A DNA stretch of 64,000 bases, taken from positions 1-64,000 of the forward strand of contig JAJDYJ010000047.1 of assembly GCA_022822865.1 (NCBI GenBank), given 5' to 3'. The notes under the pieces were generated by a model. That model did not search any database and had not been told where the DNA came from. It was given only the letters and a program-made list of their open reading frames with translations. The DNA is from Pseudomonadales bacterium (GTDB lineage Bacteria > Pseudomonadota > Gammaproteobacteria > Pseudomonadales > Pseudohongiellaceae). The translations under genes and the position numbers were made by a program. Below, one piece after another: positions 32,684 to 41,597 of this stretch. Numbering within the stretch: the first letter of the stretch is position 1; each line of letters starts with the position of its first letter.

Positions 32684-34273
32684 ATGTTCAAGACCATGCT
32701 TCTCCGTACCGCATTACTTGCCGCCGCGTTCGCGCTGCCGGCAGCCCATGCCGCCGATCTCGACCGGATCGGCACTTACGAATTCCCGAGTTCCGCTTCG
32801 CCGGAAGCCCAGGAATACTTCATCCAGGGCGTCGGATTCCTGCACAGCTTCGGCAGGACCCAGGCGCGCGAGGCGTTCGTCAAGGCGCAGGAACTCGACC
32901 CGGATTTCGCGCTGGCCTATTGGGGCGAGGTCTTCACCTACCAGCATCCCTTTTTCGGCCCGGTGGACGAACGGCCCGGCCAGGCGCTGATGAAACTCGG
33001 CGCCACCAGCGAGGAGCGGATCGCCAAGGCGCCGACCGAACGCGAAAAGGGCTTCCTCAAGGCCGCGGAAGCCTATGCCCTGGCGCCCGGCGGCATGCCG
33101 GATCGCCGGATCGCCTGGATGAACGCCATGGCCGACCTTTACGAGAAGTATCCGGACGATGACGAAGTAAAGGCCTTTTACACCGTTTCCATGCTGTCCG
33201 GCGCCACCGCTTCCGGCGACATGCGCGAGCGCATCAACATGCGCGCCGGGTCGCTGGCGCTGGAGTTGTTCAAGGACAACGACAATCATCCCGGCGCGGC
33301 GCATTACGTGATCCATTCCTTCGACGACCCGCTGCACGCCCCGCTCGCCCTCGAAGCCGCGCTCAAGTATGCGGACATCGCCCCGGCGGTCTCCCACGCG
33401 CGTCACATGCCGACCCATATCTTCATCCAGCACGGCATGTGGGACCGCGTCGCGATGTGGAACGATTCGGCCTTCCAGGCCGCCCGCGAACTGTGGAAAC
33501 AGGGCGATGAAGTCGGCGACCAGAACCATTCCTCCGACTGGGGCCAGTACGGCGACCTGCAACTCGGCGACTGGGAGCGCTCGAAGTTGTGGCTCGAACG
33601 CGCCGAGCAGACGCTGAAGGAAAATCCGGAAGACCCGCGCTCGATCAACACCCTGAACACCATGCAGGCGCGCCACATCATCGAAACCGAACAATGGGAA
33701 TTGCGCGAGTTGAACGACGAGCTGGCGGATCACCAGTTGCTCGCCCTCGGCCTGAGCGCCGCCCATCTCGGCGAACTCGCACTGGCCGAACAGGTTGCCG
33801 ACAAGCTCGGGGCCAGGGCCTCGGATCAGCCAAACAACGCAAACCTGCAGGTCATGCACGCCGAAGTGGCGGCGCTGACCATGGCGAAGCACGCCCAGCA
33901 GCAGCTCAACGAAGGCCTGACCACCGACGGGCTGCCGCAACAGGAAAAGGCCATCGAACTGCTGAATCAGGCAGTAGCGCTGAAAGAGGCCCAGTTGCCG
34001 CCGCGAGGCGCCGCCGAACCGCTCAAGCCGATCCACGAACTGACCGGTGAAGTACTGCTCGCCCTCGGCCAGCCGAAGGACGCCGCCGAGCGATTCGAAC
34101 AGTCGCTGCTGCGCATGCCGAACCGGCCGCTGTCGCTGCTCGGCGCCGCCCGCGCCTATGCCGCCATGAACGAGAAGGATATGGCCGGCGAGAAGTATCA
34201 GTCGTACCTGGCGATTCGCAGCGACGACTCGCATGCGGCGGTGAAGGAAGCCAGGCAATACCTGAGTAACTGA
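32684..34273 (+). CDS. Secreted TPR-repeat protein
   Basis: 529 aa with signal peptide MFKTMLLRTALLAAAFALPAAHA. Repeated helix pairs of TPR type are visible, for example AQEYFIQGVGFLHSFGRTQAREAFVKAQELDPDFALAYWGEV and, at the end, GEVLLALGQPKDAAERFEQSLLRMPNRPLSLLGAARAYAAM. The middle has a conserved-looking MPTHIFIQHGMWDRVAMWNDSAF block. This kind of protein is common in marine gammaproteobacteria, with no assigned reaction. Fifteen bases before the soxC-like gene, so it may help the sulfite dehydrogenase or simply share its transcript. Confidence 0.75.
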   Translation: MFKTMLLRTALLAAAFALPAAHAADLDRIGTYEFPSSASPEAQEYFIQGVGFLHSFGRTQAREAFVKAQELDPDFALAYWGEVFTYQHPFFGPVDERPGQALMKLGATSEERIAKAPTEREKGFLKAAEAYALAPGGMPDRRIAWMNAMADLYEKYPDDDEVKAFYTVSMLSGATASGDMRERINMRAGSLALELFKDNDNHPGAAHYVIHSFDDPLHAPLALEAALKYADIAPAVSHARHMPTHIFIQHGMWDRVAMWNDSAFQAARELWKQGDEVGDQNHSSDWGQYGDLQLGDWERSKLWLERAEQTLKENPEDPRSINTLNTMQARHIIETEQWELRELNDELADHQLLALGLSAAHLGELALAEQVADKLGARASDQPNNANLQVMHAEVAALTMAKHAQQQLNEGLTTDGLPQQEKAIELLNQAVALKEAQLPPRGAAEPLKPIHELTGEVLLALGQPKDAAERFEQSLLRMPNRPLSLLGAARAYAAMNEKDMAGEKYQSYLAIRSDDSHAAVKEARQYLSN

Positions 34274-34287
34274 TCGAGGCGTAGTCC

Positions 34288-35559
34288 ATGAAAGAATTGC
34301 AATGGGAAAAGGCCGCCGGCAACGGCCTGCTTAACCGGCGGCATCTGCTGCAACTCGGACTGACCGGCCTCGGCGCCGCCGGAGCGAGTGCCGCCTTCGG
34401 CCAGGACGCCGGCGCGATCCTGCAGATTCCGGAGTGGTCGCGCATGCCCGGCGCGAACGCCAGCGCCTACGGCGAGCGATCCCGCTACGCCGGCGATCTG
34501 CAACGCATGGCGGGCACGCCCGACCCGATCTATCCGGGCGGCGGCTCCTCGCGTACCCCGTTGCAGTTCCTGCAAGGCACGATCACGCCGAACGCGTTGC
34601 ATTTCGAGCGGCATCACGCCGGGATTCCCGACATCGATCCCGCCGGACACACGCTCGTCATCAACGGCCTCGTGCGGCAGCCGCTGGCTTTCAGCTACGA
34701 GAACCTGCTCAAGTACCCGATGGTCAGCCGGATCAATTTCCTCGAATGTTCCGGCAACAGCGGCGCCCTGCTGCGCGGCGGCAATGCCGACGGCACGGCC
34801 CAGAGCCTGCACGGCCTGCTTTCCTGCGCCGAGTGGACCGGCGTCCCGCTTTCGACCTTGCTCGACGAAGCCAGCGTATCGCCGGAAGCGCGCTGGGTCG
34901 CCGCGGTGGGCGCCGACGCCGCGAGCATGGGGCGTTCGGTCCCCATCGAGAAGGCCCTCGACGATGTGCTGGTGGCGCTGTACCAGAACGGTGAGCCGAT
35001 CCGGCCGGGACAGGGTTATCCCGTGCGTCTGTTCTGCCCCGGCTGGGAAGGCAACATCAGCGTGAAATGGCTCACCCAGCTCAAATTGATGCGCGAACCG
35101 GCGCAGTTCCGCGACGAAACGAGCAAGTATACCGACACGATGCCCGACCGCAGCAGCCTGCAATTCACTTTCCCTATGGGCGTGAAGTCGCTGATCACCT
35201 CGCCTTCGGGCCGAATGAACCTGCCCCGGCCCGGTATTTACCAGGTCACCGGCGTGGCCTGGTCGGGCCATGGCGCGATTCGGCGAGTGGAAGTCAGCGC
35301 CGACGGCGGCGCCACCTGGGCCGAAGCCGAAATGCAGGCGGAACCCGGCGACAAGGCGCTGGCGCGTTTCACGATCCCCTGGGAATGGTCCGGCGGACCG
35401 GCGGTGCTGCAAAGCCGCGCCGCCGACAGCGCCGGCAACGTGCAGCCCGTTCGCGACGAGGTGCTGGCGGCGCGCGGCACGATCAGCTTCTATCACAACA
35501 ATTGCATCCAGAGTTGGGGCGTGGACGACGGCGGAGCGATCAGCAATGTCTATGTCTAG
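34288..35559 (+). CDS. soxC: SoxC-like sulfite dehydrogenase, molybdopterin subunit
   Basis: 423 aa. The N-terminus contains a Tat-like signal in a loose form (LNRRHLLQLGLTGLGAAGASAAFGQ). A sulfite-oxidase fold follows: the Mo-coordinating Cys in INFLECSGNSGA, the GRSVPIEKALDD region, and a C-terminal Mo-co dimerisation domain (VTGVAWSGHGAIRRVEVSADGGATW, then AADSAGNVQPVRDE). The protein should oxidise sulfite or a related sulfur unit in the periplasm and pass electrons to the cytochrome c encoded next. The rest of a sox operon is not in the window, so full thiosulfate oxidation cannot be claimed. Confidence 0.85.
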   Translation: MKELQWEKAAGNGLLNRRHLLQLGLTGLGAAGASAAFGQDAGAILQIPEWSRMPGANASAYGERSRYAGDLQRMAGTPDPIYPGGGSSRTPLQFLQGTITPNALHFERHHAGIPDIDPAGHTLVINGLVRQPLAFSYENLLKYPMVSRINFLECSGNSGALLRGGNADGTAQSLHGLLSCAEWTGVPLSTLLDEASVSPEARWVAAVGADAASMGRSVPIEKALDDVLVALYQNGEPIRPGQGYPVRLFCPGWEGNISVKWLTQLKLMREPAQFRDETSKYTDTMPDRSSLQFTFPMGVKSLITSPSGRMNLPRPGIYQVTGVAWSGHGAIRRVEVSADGGATWAEAEMQAEPGDKALARFTIPWEWSGGPAVLQSRAADSAGNVQPVRDEVLAARGTISFYHNNCIQSWGVDDGGAISNVYV

Positions 35560-36094
35560 ACGCACCGCGGCATGGGGCAGGATTCTGGCGCTGCTTCTTT
35601 GCGCCGGCTGGCTCGCGCCGGCGGGCTCCCAGGAAGCGCGAATCCAATTGGGAACGCCGATCGACGAAGATCAGTTGAGCGGCTTCGATCTGATCGCGGC
35701 GCCGGACGGCAGCGGCATGCCGCCGGGCGCCGGCACCGCGCGCCAGGGCCGCTCGGTCTACGAATTGAATTGCCTGCGCTGCCACGCCGTCAACGGCGAA
35801 GGCGTTTCCGGCAACACCGTCATTGCCGGCGGCGACATGCGGTCCGAGGAGCTGCCGCTGCGCACGGTGGGCAGCTACTGGCCCCATGCCAGCACCCTGT
35901 TCGACTTCATACGCAGGGCGATGCCGGCCGACGCCCCCAAGACGCTCAGCGACGACGAGGTATATCAGGTAACCGCCTATGTGCTGTTCCTCAACGGCAT
36001 CGTCGGCGAGGACGAATCCATCAACAGCGAGACGCTCACGGCGATCGCCATGCCCAATGGGGATGGCTTCGTCGACCACAGCCACCTGCACTAA
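35546..36094 (+). CDS. SoxD-like c-type cytochrome, partner of the SoxC-like protein
   Basis: 182 aa from the ATG at 35546 (MSMSRRTAAWGRILALLLCAGWLAPAGSQ), which overlaps the soxC stop; a second ATG at 35552 is equally possible. The track's long upstream extension is a shadow of soxC. Signal peptide, one haem motif CLRCH followed by a Met-containing C-terminal half (GDMRSEELP, RRAMPADAPKTLSDDEVYQVTAYVLFLNGIV) typical of class I cytochrome c. Expected to take electrons from SoxC. Confidence 0.82.
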   Translation: MSMSRRTAAWGRILALLLCAGWLAPAGSQEARIQLGTPIDEDQLSGFDLIAAPDGSGMPPGAGTARQGRSVYELNCLRCHAVNGEGVSGNTVIAGGDMRSEELPLRTVGSYWPHASTLFDFIRRAMPADAPKTLSDDEVYQVTAYVLFLNGIVGEDESINSETLTAIAMPNGDGFVDHSHLH

Positions 36095-36136
36095 AGACCG
36101 GCGCGTCGTTACTTATCGGAATGGAGTTTCGAGGTT

Positions 36137-38437
36137 ATGATTTTGACAAGGGAAGTTCTCCGCGGTGTGCATCTGCCATGCGCCGGCCTGCTGCTGCCGT
36201 TGATGTTGTCCTGGGTCCAGGCCGCATTCGCGCAATACGATCTGATCATCCCTGAAGTCAGCGGCGTACCGTCGCTGGAAGATTTCACCGGCATGGCGCC
36301 CGCCACGCCGCTGGCGCGCTCCATGGCCAGGGTCGAGAATTTCATTCAGCGCGAGCCCGACGACGGCGACCCCGCCAGCCAGCGCACCGAAGTCTATATC
36401 GGCTACGACCGCACCGAATTGCACGTCGTGTTCCTCGCCTTCGACAGCGAACCCGAAGGCATCCGGGCGAACATGTCTTCGCGCGAGAACATCGACGGCG
36501 ACGATTCGGTCGAGATCACCGTCGACACCTTCAACGATCAGCGCGCGGCTTTCACGTTCCGTTCGACGCCGCTGGGCATCCAGTGGGACGCCCGCTGGAC
36601 CGAAGGCTCCTCGCGCAGGGGCGGTTTCGACACCACCCTGGAAGCCGTCTGGGACAGCGAAGGCCGGCTCACGGACGAGGGTTACATGGTCAGGATGGCC
36701 ATCCCCTTGCGCAGCCTGCGTTTTCCCGACACCGACGAGCAGACCTGGCGGGTGCAGTTCGCACGCATCATTCCGCGGCTGAGCGAGCAGTCCTTCTGGC
36801 CGGCGTATACGATCGACATCGAGGGCCGCCTGAACCAGACCGCCCTGCTCAACGGCATCCGCGACGTCTCGCCGGGCAACAACTACCAGATCATTCCCTT
36901 CCTTTTCGCGCGCGAAGTCGACGCCCTGAACCCGCGCATGGCGGGCGGCCCGGGATTCGAAGCCACCAGCGAACAGGATCTCGGAGTGGACGCCAAGTTC
37001 GTCTTTAACGACAGCATGGTGCTCGACGTCACCCTGAACCCGGACTTCAGCCAGATCGAGTCGGACGAACCCCAGGTAACGGTGAACGAGCGTTTCGAAG
37101 TGCAATTTCCCGAACGGCGGCCTTTCTTCGTCGAAAACGCGGACTTTTTCGCCACCGACTCGACGCTGGTCTTCACCCGCCGCATCGTCGATCCTGAAGG
37201 CGGCCTGCGCTTTACCGGCCGCTCGGGGAATTTCGGTTTCGGCAGCATCGTCATCAATGACGCGGCGCCGGGGCAGAATCGCGCCGAGACCGATCCGCTC
37301 AACGGCGAAAAAGCGAATATCGCCATCCTGCGGGGCTTTCTCGATGTCGGCGAACAGGACCGCTACGGATTTCTCGTCAGCGACCGCGAACTCGCCGACG
37401 GTTACAACCGCGTGGCCAGTCTCGACGGCCGCGTCAAGTTGAGCGAAAACTGGATCAGCCAGTTCCAGCTGGTCGGCTCCGACACCGACCCCTATACCGC
37501 CGGCGGCGAAAGTTATACCGGCGTGCAACGCAACATCCAGGTCAATCACGTCGGCCGCAACTGGAACACGCATACGCATTTCATCGAAGCCAGCCCGGGA
37601 TTCCGCACCGACCTCGGCTTCATGTTCCGTTTTTTCCAGCCCGACACTTCCGGCCTGCACCAGAACGTCTCCTATACCTACTTCCCGGAAGACATTCCGC
37701 TCAACCGTATGAGCGCCACCTGGTTCGGCGTCTATCTGGAAGACTGGGACGGCACAAAGATCTACCATCAGAACGGACCCACGCTGGATTTCGCCACCGA
37801 CACTTCCTCACTGAGCCTGGGCTGGGTCGGGTACAACGAAATCCTGCAGCCGGGCGATTATCCGGGGATCATGCTCACGCAGAACCACGACTACGACGAC
37901 TGGCAGGTTCAATTCAGTAACAATTCACTCAACACGCTCGAATTCGGCTTGGGCTACCGCTGGGGCTCGACGCTGAATCTGGTGCCGACCGCGGGCGATC
38001 TTCCCTATGTGGCCGACCACTCCCGCATCACGGCCGACGCGCTCTGGCGCCCGATAGACCGGCTGCGGATCAACAACACCTATCTCTATACCGAAGTGCG
38101 GAATCGCGCAGGCGCCCACATTTTCAGCAATGAGATCATCCGCTCCAACTGGAACTACCAGTTCACGCGCGAATGGTCGCTGCGGTTCATCACGCAATAC
38201 GAGGAAACGACGGGCGGGCCGCTGACGAGGCTGGAAGACGAGCGCAATCTGAATTTCGACTTGCTGTTGCGCTATGTGATCAATCCCTGGTCGGCTTTTT
38301 ATGTCGGCTACAACTCCAACAGCAGCAATTTCGAGATCGTGGATTTCGAGGGCGAACGCGAACTGGTCAGCACCACCGATCTGCGCCGCGACGGCGACCA
38401 GTTGTTCGTGAAGTTTTCTTACTTGTTCCAGCGGTGA
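36137..38437 (+). CDS. Outer-membrane beta-barrel protein with CBM9-like N-terminus (DUF5916 type)
   Basis: 766 aa with signal peptide (ending ...WVQAAFAQ). The N-terminal CBM9-like beta-sandwich has VYIGYDRTELHVVFLAFDSEPEGIRANM and DDSVEITVDTFNDQRAAF. It is followed by the hallmark NERFEVQFPERRPFFVENADFF and then a long strand-rich barrel region ending FVKFSYLFQR, with a terminal aromatic/charged end suited to the outer membrane. Substrate unknown; the family is often near metalloproteins and transport genes. GTTTCGAGGT lies before the ATG. Confidence 0.82.
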   Translation: MILTREVLRGVHLPCAGLLLPLMLSWVQAAFAQYDLIIPEVSGVPSLEDFTGMAPATPLARSMARVENFIQREPDDGDPASQRTEVYIGYDRTELHVVFLAFDSEPEGIRANMSSRENIDGDDSVEITVDTFNDQRAAFTFRSTPLGIQWDARWTEGSSRRGGFDTTLEAVWDSEGRLTDEGYMVRMAIPLRSLRFPDTDEQTWRVQFARIIPRLSEQSFWPAYTIDIEGRLNQTALLNGIRDVSPGNNYQIIPFLFAREVDALNPRMAGGPGFEATSEQDLGVDAKFVFNDSMVLDVTLNPDFSQIESDEPQVTVNERFEVQFPERRPFFVENADFFATDSTLVFTRRIVDPEGGLRFTGRSGNFGFGSIVINDAAPGQNRAETDPLNGEKANIAILRGFLDVGEQDRYGFLVSDRELADGYNRVASLDGRVKLSENWISQFQLVGSDTDPYTAGGESYTGVQRNIQVNHVGRNWNTHTHFIEASPGFRTDLGFMFRFFQPDTSGLHQNVSYTYFPEDIPLNRMSATWFGVYLEDWDGTKIYHQNGPTLDFATDTSSLSLGWVGYNEILQPGDYPGIMLTQNHDYDDWQVQFSNNSLNTLEFGLGYRWGSTLNLVPTAGDLPYVADHSRITADALWRPIDRLRINNTYLYTEVRNRAGAHIFSNEIIRSNWNYQFTREWSLRFITQYEETTGGPLTRLEDERNLNFDLLLRYVINPWSAFYVGYNSNSSNFEIVDFEGERELVSTTDLRRDGDQLFVKFSYLFQR

Positions 38438-38501
38438 GGGGTTTATACTTTACACGGTTTGCGAATTTGCGCTCAAAGATAAAGTTCAAGAGGTATCAAG
38501 C

Positions 38502-39671
38502 ATGAGCTTCAAAAGAAATTCCTGGTTGTCCGCCGCTCGATGTCTTGGCCTGGTCCTGGCGCTGGGGGCCGGCGGCGGGGCCTGGGCGCAGTCCGGTGAG
38601 ACCGTTCGTGACGCTTATCCGGAACTTGCCGGTCTGTTCAGTGCTTTTGATGTGACGCAGGCCGCGGCGCTTGACGCCATTGCGGAAATCAATGCCGACC
38701 CGGCGACCATGGATGCGCGGATGGAATTGGCCATGCATCTGGAGATGATGGCCAATATGACCATGCAGGAAATGATGGCCATGGGCGGTCATAGCGCCGG
38801 GGAAGTGGCGATGTCGATGGATATGGAGAATCCTTACGGCGAACGGGAGACGGAAGTCCGCGTCGCCCTGCTGGAGCGGCTGCGGCAGGAACACGAGCCT
38901 GCCGAAGCCGCCGCTTCGTTCCAGAACAGTGCGTCGCTCGACCGCCATACGGCGGAGATCTTCGAACGCGGCCGCCGTTTCGAAGACAGACTGTTCGCCA
39001 TTTACGTCGACGATTCGATCGGCGACAAGCGGGCCGCGGTACGGGATGCGGTCGCGGAGTACATGACCGACGACATGCATTCGGTATCGAGTACGCCGAA
39101 AAATGTGAGCCTCCTGCTTACGCATCCGCAGGCGGGGGCGTTACAGACCGGGTTTCCCCTGCTGCGCGGATTTCTCTGGTCGAACCAGTGGCTGCAACTC
39201 GCCGCGCTTGAGGCCGTCGTGCTCCAGACCGTTGACAGCAACGTCAGCGGCGGGACCGACACGGTGACGGAGCGTTACTGGAACAAGATGGGCTCCGCCG
39301 GGGGCATGACCATGTTTCCGGCGCCGGTCGAGTTACCCATGGCGCCGGCGATCGCGCCCAATCTGTACAGCCAGTCCGCGGAAGCGGCGGTTATTCTCGA
39401 CAATCTGAACGTGCTCGAGACCATGGTCGCCGACATCATGGCGTATCCCAATCTCGACGACCGGGCGGAGTTGATCGAAGCCCTGACCGCGGATTTCACC
39501 AACAAGACGGAGAATCTCGCCGACAGCATGAATTACCTGCTGTTCGCCCTGCGCGGCGGCATCTACAACCAGGGCGGCCCCGCGGTTGGCGAGTTGATGC
39601 AGTCCGAGCGCAATCGCAGCCGCTCGGCGATGGACATGGAACACGCCATGATCATGTCCCAGCCCATGTAG
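38502..39671 (+). CDS. Secreted Met-rich protein of unknown function
   Basis: 389 aa with signal peptide (MSFKRNSWLSAARCLGLVLALGAGGGAWAQ). Residues about 66-106 are crowded with Met and include one His (LEMMANMTMQEMMAMGGHSAG, then MSMDMENP), and the C-terminus ends MDMEHAMIMSQPM. Such clusters bind Cu(I) or Ag(I) in other proteins. The remaining sequence is mainly helical and unrecognised. It stands alone between the outer-membrane barrel and the GST gene on the plus strand. Metal binding is a guess from composition. Confidence 0.65.
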   Translation: MSFKRNSWLSAARCLGLVLALGAGGGAWAQSGETVRDAYPELAGLFSAFDVTQAAALDAIAEINADPATMDARMELAMHLEMMANMTMQEMMAMGGHSAGEVAMSMDMENPYGERETEVRVALLERLRQEHEPAEAAASFQNSASLDRHTAEIFERGRRFEDRLFAIYVDDSIGDKRAAVRDAVAEYMTDDMHSVSSTPKNVSLLLTHPQAGALQTGFPLLRGFLWSNQWLQLAALEAVVLQTVDSNVSGGTDTVTERYWNKMGSAGGMTMFPAPVELPMAPAIAPNLYSQSAEAAVILDNLNVLETMVADIMAYPNLDDRAELIEALTADFTNKTENLADSMNYLLFALRGGIYNQGGPAVGELMQSERNRSRSAMDMEHAMIMSQPM

Positions 39672-39749
39672 ACAAGCCGTTACCAGCTGGCGCGCGAACC
39701 GGCAGACTTCCCGGATTACCGAAGAACGACGGAACCGGTAACGAAGCCA

Positions 39750-40400
39750 ATGGACGATTCAGCGACAATCGAAATCTGGGGCGCGGGCACGATGCGGACG
39801 TTCAGACCCGTCTGGACTGCGGAAGAACTGGGTCTGAACTATCGGCACGTTCCCATCGGCCCGAGAACGGGCGAGACGCAAACCGCGGAATACACCCGGC
39901 TGAATCCAAAGCAGAAGGTGCCTTGTCTGGTCGATGGCGAACTCGTGTTTTCCGAAAGCGTCGCCATCAGCCGCTATCTGATTGCCCGCTACGGGGACAA
40001 TTCGACGATAACGGCCCCGGAATGCCTGGAGATGCGCGCCAGGGAGGACGAATGGGTAAGCTATTTCTATGGCGAACTCGATGAAACCAGTCTCTACGTC
40101 ATACGCCGCCATGGCGCTCTCGCGCCGATATACGGCGAAGCCCCGCAAGCCGTCGCATCCGCCAGAACCTATGCCGCCAGACATCTCTCCGTGATCGCGG
40201 CTCATCTCGAGAACCGCGACTTCGTCGTGGGCGGCCGGTTCGGCCTGGCCGATATCATTCTGGTTTCCTGTCTGGATTGGGCTCTGCGTTACGACTTCGA
40301 CCTGGAGGATTCGCTCCTGGGGTACAGGGACTCGATCACACAACGCGAGGCCTACGGGAAGGCCTGCGCCGTCAATTACTCCGAACGCAAGGGAGGGTGA
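39750..40400 (+). CDS. Glutathione S-transferase-family protein
   Basis: 216 aa with an N-terminal thioredoxin-like half (IEIWGAGTMRTFRPVWTAEELGL; LNPKQKVPCLVDGELVFSESVAISRYLIARYG, including the VP and ES glutathione-binding positions) and a helical C-terminal half (FVVGGRFGLADIILVSCLDWAL). Conjugates or moves glutathione on an electrophilic compound. It is followed after 3 bases by a CoA-transferase and then an SDR, so the three act together, as in glutathione-dependent alkene/epoxide breakdown. Confidence 0.87.
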   Translation: MDDSATIEIWGAGTMRTFRPVWTAEELGLNYRHVPIGPRTGETQTAEYTRLNPKQKVPCLVDGELVFSESVAISRYLIARYGDNSTITAPECLEMRAREDEWVSYFYGELDETSLYVIRRHGALAPIYGEAPQAVASARTYAARHLSVIAAHLENRDFVVGGRFGLADIILVSCLDWALRYDFDLEDSLLGYRDSITQREAYGKACAVNYSERKGG

Positions 40401-40403
40401 ACA

Positions 40404-41597
40404 ATGGGACCGCTGGCAGGCATGCAAGTCCTCGATCTCACGAGCATGGTTTCCGGCCCCATGGCCGGGGCAATGCTGGCCGACCAGGGCGCCGAAGTCA
40501 TCAAGATCGAGCCTCCGCATGGCGAGCAGATGCGCCATCTGGGGCAACCGCACAACGGACTTCCGCCGACGTTTTTTTCGTGCAACCGCGGCAAGAAATC
40601 CATCGCGGTAAATCTCAAGCGGGAGGCCGGTCAAGAGGTGCTATGGCGACTCATCGAACAGGCCGACGTATTGCTGCAGAACTTTCGCCCTGGCGCCATG
40701 AAACGCATGGGGTTCGGTGAAGAAACGGTTCGCGCCCGTAACCAGCGCATCATTTACGTCTCGATCAGCGGTTTCGGCGAGACCGGGCCGTATGCCGATC
40801 AGCGCGTTTACGATCCCGTGATTCAGGCCCTTTCCGGCGCTACGGACATTCAGGCGAATCGCCTTACCCGGGAACCGGAGATGTTCCGGGTCATCATCGC
40901 GGACAAGGTCTCCTCGCTGACCGTGGCCCAGGCTGTCTCGAGCGCCCTGTTTCACCGCGAACGGTCCGGTGAAGGGCAGCACATCCGGTTGTCCATGCTC
41001 GACGCCATGCTCGCCTTCTTCTGGCCCGAGGGCATGGGCGGGCTGACCTACGCGGATGCCGGGTTCGACCCGGCGGAACGGTCGGGATCGATGGACCTGA
41101 TATACCCGACGCGGGACGGGCACATCACGGCCGGCGTCATATCCGACAAGGAATGGGTCGGGATGTGCCGGGCCATCGAGCGGGAAGATCTCATAGACGA
41201 CGAACGATTCTCGACAGCGCGCGCCCGCGGGCGGAACGCGCAAATTCGCAAGGAGATCACTCGCGAGGAAATCGCCAAGTGGCCGAGCGAGGAGATTCTT
41301 GCGCGTCTGAACGCAAACGACGTGCCCAACGCGCCCTTGCTCAGGCGCACGCAACTGCTGGACAACGAGCAGATCGTCGCGAGCGATTCGATCGCCAGAA
41401 CCGAATTCGAGGGATTCGGCGAAGTCCGTCAGGCGCGCCCGGCGGCGCGCTTCAGCAAAACACCGGGCTCGGTCCGCGCGCCGGCGCCAATGCTGGGCGA
41501 ACATTCGATCGATATACTTGCCCGGCTGGGATATTCGGAGGAAGATCGGCGGCAGCTTGTCGAAAACGGGATCATTGTCACGGGAGAGAACGCATGA
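40404..41597 (+). CDS. Family III CoA-transferase (CaiB/BaiF type)
   Basis: 397 aa. Starts MGPLAGMQVLDLTSMVSGPMAGAMLADQGAEVIKIEPPHGEQMR, the defining CaiB/BaiF opening, with the FFSCNRGKKSIAVNLKREAGQEVLWRLIEQADVLLQNFRPG block that follows it; the catalytic Asp region is present in the middle. Moves CoA between an acyl-CoA and an organic acid. GGGAGGGTGA lies 6 bases before the ATG. Translationally coupled to the next gene (ATGA overlap). Confidence 0.9.
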   Translation: MGPLAGMQVLDLTSMVSGPMAGAMLADQGAEVIKIEPPHGEQMRHLGQPHNGLPPTFFSCNRGKKSIAVNLKREAGQEVLWRLIEQADVLLQNFRPGAMKRMGFGEETVRARNQRIIYVSISGFGETGPYADQRVYDPVIQALSGATDIQANRLTREPEMFRVIIADKVSSLTVAQAVSSALFHRERSGEGQHIRLSMLDAMLAFFWPEGMGGLTYADAGFDPAERSGSMDLIYPTRDGHITAGVISDKEWVGMCRAIEREDLIDDERFSTARARGRNAQIRKEITREEIAKWPSEEILARLNANDVPNAPLLRRTQLLDNEQIVASDSIARTEFEGFGEVRQARPAARFSKTPGSVRAPAPMLGEHSIDILARLGYSEEDRRQLVENGIIVTGENA

